Shown here piece by piece: positions 5,520 through 9,068 of a stretch of DNA of 9,068 nt. The position numbers and the translations under genes were made by a program. The DNA lies in NCBI GenBank assembly GCA_016873595.1, contig VGWZ01000075.1, positions 1 to 9,068 on the forward strand, given 5' to 3'. How positions within the stretch are numbered: the stretch's first letter is position 1; each line of letters begins with the position of its first letter. Source of the DNA: Nitrospira sp. (lineage in GTDB: Bacteria; Nitrospirota; Thermodesulfovibrionia; Thermodesulfovibrionales; SM23-35). The notes beneath the pieces are model-generated. The model made no database searches and had not been told where the DNA came from. It saw nothing but the letters and a program-made list of their open reading frames with translations.

Positions 5520-7616
5520 CTAACACAGACCGCATATTATTTCCCTCTCTTCCATATCAACCTTATCAATCCTCACCTTCACTTCCTTTCCTAAATTGAA
5601 CACACGGCCTTTGTTTCTTCCTATAAGAGACAGGGTTCTTTCATTATACTGATAAAAGTCATCTGTCATGTAGGATACATGAATTAATCCTTCTACATAG
5701 AAATCTTTTAACCTGATCTTAAGGCCATAGGGAGTCACGCTTATTACCCTGCCTTCATATTCCTTACCCACTTTATCCTTCATGAACCAGACTCTCATTG
5801 CGTCAACCACTTTCTTTTCAGCCTCATCTGCACGGCGTTCCATCCTGATTGAATGAAAGGCTATAGTATGAAGAAGTCCTTCGAGTTCCTTACTCTCTTT
5901 ATTTGATACCTGTCTTTTTAATAAGGCTTTCCTGAGTATTCTGTGAACTACAAGATCAGGATATCTTCTGATAGGGGATGTGAAATGGGCATAGCATTTT
6001 GAGGCAAGGCCAAAATGCCCAACATTTATTGGAGAATATCTTGCCTGTTTAAGGCTCCTTAAGACCATATAATTGATAATCTCCTCTCCAGGTGTTCCCT
6101 TTATTTCAACTAACAATTTTGAGAAGTCCGCTGGCTTCAATGATTTTTTCCGTAACTTTACCAGCGGCTTTATGAACTTCATTATCTCATCCAGTTTCAT
6201 CGGATCAGGTTCTTCATGAATTCTGTATAGGCACGGAAAACCCATTGATTGTAAATGTTCTGCCACAGCCTCGTTGGCAGCAATCATAAATTCCTCTATT
6301 ATTATGTGTGCCATGTTCCTCTCTGCTTTTATAATAGCTTCCGGTCGTCCCTGTAAATCCAGCAATACTTCTGGCTCTGGAAGGTCAAAGTCAAGACTTC
6401 CCCTTTTAAGTCTTCTGCTCCTGAGAATATTACTTAATTCATTCATTAATTCGAAATCCTGAAGTAGATAATCATATCTCCTTCGCTCGTGAGTGTCCTG
6501 GTCTATAAGTATCTTTCTCACAGAGGTATATGTCATCCTCTCATCACTTTTTATCATGCTGGGATAAAATTTTGCCGTGAGCCTCTTTCCATCTCTGTCA
6601 AAATCCATTTCTACAGTAAAGGCAAGTTTTTCAACTTTTGGTTTTAGACTGCATAAATCCTCTGACAGCTCTTTTGGAAGCATGGGAATAACCTTATCAG
6701 GAAAATATATACTCGTTCCCCTCTTTCTTGCTTCCTTATCTATCGCTGAGTCCCAACCAACATAAAAACCCACATCTGCAATATGTACCCATAATCTATA
6801 CCCGTGTTCAAATAGTTTGATAGAAATGGCATCATCAAAGTCCTTTGCATGCTCTCCATCAATGGTAACGGTCGGAAGGTTCCTGAGGTCCCTTCTCTTT
6901 AATTTAGTCTCGTGTACCATTTTCTGATAGAGACGTTTTGCGTCGTCATGGACGTTCTTTTGAAATCTCTGTGGAAGGTTGAACTCTTCTATAATAGCCT
7001 CTAATTCTGATCTCGGGTCTTCAGGTCTTTTCAATATTTTTATGACTTTACCTGAAGGAGGTCTATTATCCTTTGGATAGCTTATTATCTCCGCAACAAT
7101 AGTATCGCCATGCCTCGCCCCTCCCCTATCTTTAGGAGCTATATAGAGATCAAAGGTAAAAGCCTTATTTCTTGGCCTTACATAACATGCTGATTTTGTC
7201 ACATCAAGTATTCCTGTTATTCTTGAATTTGCTCTTTCAAGAATTCTGATAATTCTCCCTTCTCGTTTATGCCAGTTTTCAATTCTACTCATAACCCTGT
7301 CATTATCCATTGCACCGAGGGTCCAGCGGGAAGGAATAAAAATATCTCTCTCTCCAGGTTTTTCATATATTACAAAACCATAGCCATCTCTGTGGGCATC
7401 GAAATATCCAGTGACAAGGTTCATCCCCTCTGAAGGGCCATAGAGCCCTTTGCGGGTAATAACAATTTGTCCATCTTTTACCATCTCTCTTAAAAGACGC
7501 TTGAGCGCCCTTCTCTCAGAATGGCTGAGTCTCATTGTGGAGACAATTTCTCTGAAACCGAGAGGTCTGATTGTTTTTTCTTTAAAGAACGAAAGGATGG
7601 ATTCTTTATTCAACAT
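5520..7616 (-). CDS. rnr: Ribonuclease R (RNB-family 3'-5' exoribonuclease)
   Basis: A 698-residue hydrolytic 3'-5' exoribonuclease that degrades structured RNA, including rRNA and mRNA fragments. Domains in order: N-terminal winged helix (about 1-62), two cold-shock/OB domains (about 65-130 and 135-195), the RNB catalytic domain (about 235-560) and an S1 domain (about 615-695). The catalytic aspartates are intact in TIDGEHAKDFDDA: D253, D259, D261 and D262. The late RNB signature HFTSPIRRYPDLVVHR is at 544-559. It ends directly after S1 and so lacks the basic tail of the longer E. coli RNase R; the winged helix and paired OB domains favour RNase R over RNase II. The ATG at 7616 has no recognisable ribosome binding site, but the winged helix needs this start, and no upstream in-frame ATG exists in the 64-nt gap after folP. 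Confidence 0.95.
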   Translation of the reverse strand: MLNKESILSFFKEKTIRPLGFREIVSTMRLSHSERRALKRLLREMVKDGQIVITRKGLYGPSEGMNLVTGYFDAHRDGYGFVIYEKPGERDIFIPSRWTLGAMDNDRVMSRIENWHKREGRIIRILERANSRITGILDVTKSACYVRPRNKAFTFDLYIAPKDRGGARHGDTIVAEIISYPKDNRPPSGKVIKILKRPEDPRSELEAIIEEFNLPQRFQKNVHDDAKRLYQKMVHETKLKRRDLRNLPTVTIDGEHAKDFDDAISIKLFEHGYRLWVHIADVGFYVGWDSAIDKEARKRGTSIYFPDKVIPMLPKELSEDLCSLKPKVEKLAFTVEMDFDRDGKRLTAKFYPSMIKSDERMTYTSVRKILIDQDTHERRRYDYLLQDFELMNELSNILRSRRLKRGSLDFDLPEPEVLLDLQGRPEAIIKAERNMAHIIIEEFMIAANEAVAEHLQSMGFPCLYRIHEEPDPMKLDEIMKFIKPLVKLRKKSLKPADFSKLLVEIKGTPGEEIINYMVLRSLKQARYSPINVGHFGLASKCYAHFTSPIRRYPDLVVHRILRKALLKRQVSNKESKELEGLLHTIAFHSIRMERRADEAEKKVVDAMRVWFMKDKVGKEYEGRVISVTPYGLKIRLKDFYVEGLIHVSYMTDDFYQYNERTLSLIGRNKGRVFNLGKEVKVRIDKVDMEEREIICGLC

Positions 7617-7680
7617 GTATTATTTTAAATATTCGTCATGAAAATGCGAAGAATAAAAAAAATCGGGCAGGCATCAGGTT

Positions 7681-8526
7681 TTACGAATTTTGAGGTCTCT
7701 TAATGGCATCTGCAACCTTTGCCACCCTTACTATCTCTTTTACGTCATGGACCCTTACTATATTTGCACCATTTACTATAGAGAGCGCAATTGCTGCTGC
7801 AGTGCCTTCAAGCCTTTCTGTTACTGGTACATCTCCAAGGATTTTACCGATGAATGCTTTTCTTGACGTGCCAATGAGTATTGGCTTTTCTAAAAAGGTA
7901 AATTCGTAAAGATTTTTAATGATCTCGAGGTTGTGGTCAAAGGTCTTCCCAAAGCCTATGCCCGGGTCTATTATAATCTTATCTTCAGCAATTCCAGATT
8001 TCATAGCAAGTCTTATACCTTCTCTGAGATAATCCATAATTTCAGGAATAAGCGCTTCATACACTGGATTCACTTGCATATTCTTCGGTGTTCCCCTTAT
8101 GTGCATTATCACAACCGGCACTTTATATTCAGAAACTACCTCTAACATCTCAGGGTCAAATCTTAGTCCGCTTATGTCATTCACCATGGACGCACCTGCA
8201 TCGAGTGCTTTTTTTGCGACTTCTGATTTATACGTGTCAATAGAGATAGGGACTTTAATTTCCTTTGCAAGTGCTTCAATAACAGGGATTGTGCGTCTTA
8301 ACTCTTCCTCGACGGTGATTGATTCTGAGCCAGGCCTTGTTGATTCACCTCCGATATCAATGATGTCAGCACCATCCTCAACCATTTTATATGCTCTTTC
8401 AATTGCAGTATGCTTTTCAAAATAGAGACCGCCATCAGAAAAAGAATCCGGTGTCACATTCAGGATTCCCATGATATGGGTCTTTTGAGAAAAATCAAAA
8501 GAAAAGTTTGACCAGGTAAGCTTCAT
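7681..8526 (-). CDS. folP: Dihydropteroate synthase
   Basis: A 281-residue TIM-barrel enzyme that joins 6-hydroxymethyl-7,8-dihydropterin pyrophosphate with p-aminobenzoate to form dihydropteroate in folate synthesis; this is the sulfonamide target. Readable motifs are NVTPDSFSDGG (23-33, metal/diphosphate loop), IDIGGESTRPG (56-66, loop 2), SIDT with D97, VND at 115-117, HIRGTP (142-147), DPGIGFGKT (187-195), GTSRKAFIG (219-227, with K223) and RVHD (258-261). All the known substrate-binding positions appear present and the length is normal. The ATG comes 3 nt after the stop of the PIN-toxin gene and has no clear ribosome binding site, so it is probably translated by coupling to that gene. 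The common neighbours ftsH or glmM are not seen here; a vapBC-type pair stands upstream instead. Confidence 0.96.
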   Translation of the reverse strand: MKLTWSNFSFDFSQKTHIMGILNVTPDSFSDGGLYFEKHTAIERAYKMVEDGADIIDIGGESTRPGSESITVEEELRRTIPVIEALAKEIKVPISIDTYKSEVAKKALDAGASMVNDISGLRFDPEMLEVVSEYKVPVVIMHIRGTPKNMQVNPVYEALIPEIMDYLREGIRLAMKSGIAEDKIIIDPGIGFGKTFDHNLEIIKNLYEFTFLEKPILIGTSRKAFIGKILGDVPVTERLEGTAAAIALSIVNGANIVRVHDVKEIVRVAKVADAIKRPQNS

Positions 8527-8529
8527 GCT

Positions 8530-8931
8530 TCAGAATATCTCAAATCCCATCTGCCTGAAATGTTCATCGAATGTAAAAGACTTTTGGAGCCTTAAATTTT
8601 TCATCAGCGCAAAACTTGTGCAGTCCGTAAAACTAAACTCTTTGTCTTCATATTTTTTAAAAATTTCCCATGCCTTAAGCCTGCCTTCCTCTGTTACATC
8701 TACAATCCTGATTATCCTGCTGCTCAATAAAGAATCACCAAAAATAATTGCAGCATGATGAGAGACTCGATATCGTATAAGTGTTATACTTTCATCAATT
8801 ATATACTCTGATGTTATAAGTTCAATTTTTTGTCGCTTTATTTCTAAACTCTTTGATACTGCTCTGTTATGGTATTGATCATTTTTATCGGTGAGCGCGA
8901 GCCATGCTGAAGTATCTACGAAGAGCCTCAT
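8530..8931 (-). CDS. vapC: PIN-domain toxin, VapC-like ribonuclease
   Basis: A 133-residue single PIN domain. VapC toxins are Mg-dependent endoribonucleases that cut tRNA or rRNA and are held inactive by VapB. The acidic active-site residues are all present: D6 in FVDTSAWLAL, E47 in IIDES, D103 in FSFTDCTSFALM and D122 in SFTFDEHFRQMGF, so the enzyme looks intact. The length is typical. Its ATG overlaps the TGA of the upstream antitoxin-like gene by 4 nt (ATGA), the usual vapBC order. Its stop is 3 nt before folP. It is known that PIN domains also occur in non-toxin RNases, but the antitoxin-like neighbour supports a toxin-antitoxin role. The cellular target cannot be told from sequence. Confidence 0.88.
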   Translation of the reverse strand: MRLFVDTSAWLALTDKNDQYHNRAVSKSLEIKRQKIELITSEYIIDESITLIRYRVSHHAAIIFGDSLLSSRIIRIVDVTEEGRLKAWEIFKKYEDKEFSFTDCTSFALMKNLRLQKSFTFDEHFRQMGFEIF

Positions 8932-9068
8932 TTATTTTTACCGTAAAGATACTTGTCATGATTGACAGAAAGGTCTCTATCCTTTGAGCTGCTTGAACCT
9001 ACCATTTTCCATAAGGAATCTTCTATCCAGTTTTTTGCGTTCTCCTTTCTCAGAAGCTCTGAAACCGC
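8928..9068 (-). CDS. vapB: VapB-like antitoxin, 3' part only
   Basis: The frame is open from the window edge to a TGA at 8930-8928, giving the last 46 residues of a protein. The N-terminal DNA-binding domain lies outside the window, so its fold (ribbon-helix-helix or AbrB-like) cannot be seen. The visible part begins AVSELLRKENAK, contains NWIEDSLWKMVGSSS and ends DLSVNHDKYLYGKNK. The ending of the form D-L-S-x-N-H-D-K-Y-L-Y is one I associate with VapB antitoxins, whose C-terminal tail wraps the PIN toxin. The stop overlaps the toxin ATG by 4 nt, a typical coupled toxin-antitoxin layout. This frame probably continues upstream; any operon promoter and autoregulatory operator would be beyond the window. 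Confidence 0.8.
   Translation of the reverse strand, partial: AVSELLRKENAKNWIEDSLWKMVGSSSSKDRDLSVNHDKYLYGKNK

Overview
The window is a bacterial chromosome segment of moderate, fairly low GC. Every convincing gene lies on the minus strand, so transcription runs from high to low coordinates. The content is mostly housekeeping: folate, RNA decay, the S-adenosylmethionine (SAM) cycle, molybdenum cofactor and cytochrome c / disulfide biogenesis. The short archaeal/thermophile-like S-adenosylhomocysteinase, the two-cysteine CcdA and the MOSC/Mog pair fit a Gram-negative anaerobe, for instance Nitrospirota or a deltaproteobacterial lineage. That placement is inference; no marker here fixes it.

Layout in transcription order. 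9068-8530: the 3' part of a VapB-like antitoxin gene, overlapping by 4 nt a complete PIN-domain toxin (vapC-like). Three nt later comes folP (8526-7681). After 64 nt follows ribonuclease R (7616-5520), then after 132 nt metK (5387-4236, GTG start with a strong ribosome binding site), then after 173 nt ahcY (4062-2803). A 254-nt gap holding a large nested inverted repeat leads to a tight three-gene group: MOSC protein (2548-2099), mog (2095-1613) and ccdA (1603-881). The low end, 880-254, has no convincing gene, and a doubtful 72-codon frame lies at 253-35.

How the genes fit together: metK makes SAM and ahcY removes the S-adenosylhomocysteine left by SAM-dependent methylation. Mog adenylylates molybdopterin, and the MOSC protein probably also acts in cofactor or sulfur handling. 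CcdA carries reductant across the membrane. FolP makes dihydropteroate for the folate pool, and RNase R degrades structured RNA.

The most interesting non-coding signal is the gap at 254-880. It carries a perfect 16-bp palindrome, TGTTCCACGTGGAACA (858-873), which matches the bacterial chromosomal parS centromere site bound by ParB, and so suggests an origin-proximal location. The same gap holds two copies of a CCCTGT hairpin repeat flanking one copy of a cloverleaf-shaped GTCATT repeat. A second cloverleaf copy lies in the ahcY leader. In both families the copies differ by base changes that keep the stems paired. I found no clearly new multi-gene system; the repeats, parS and the toxin-antitoxin/folP junction are what deserve follow-up.
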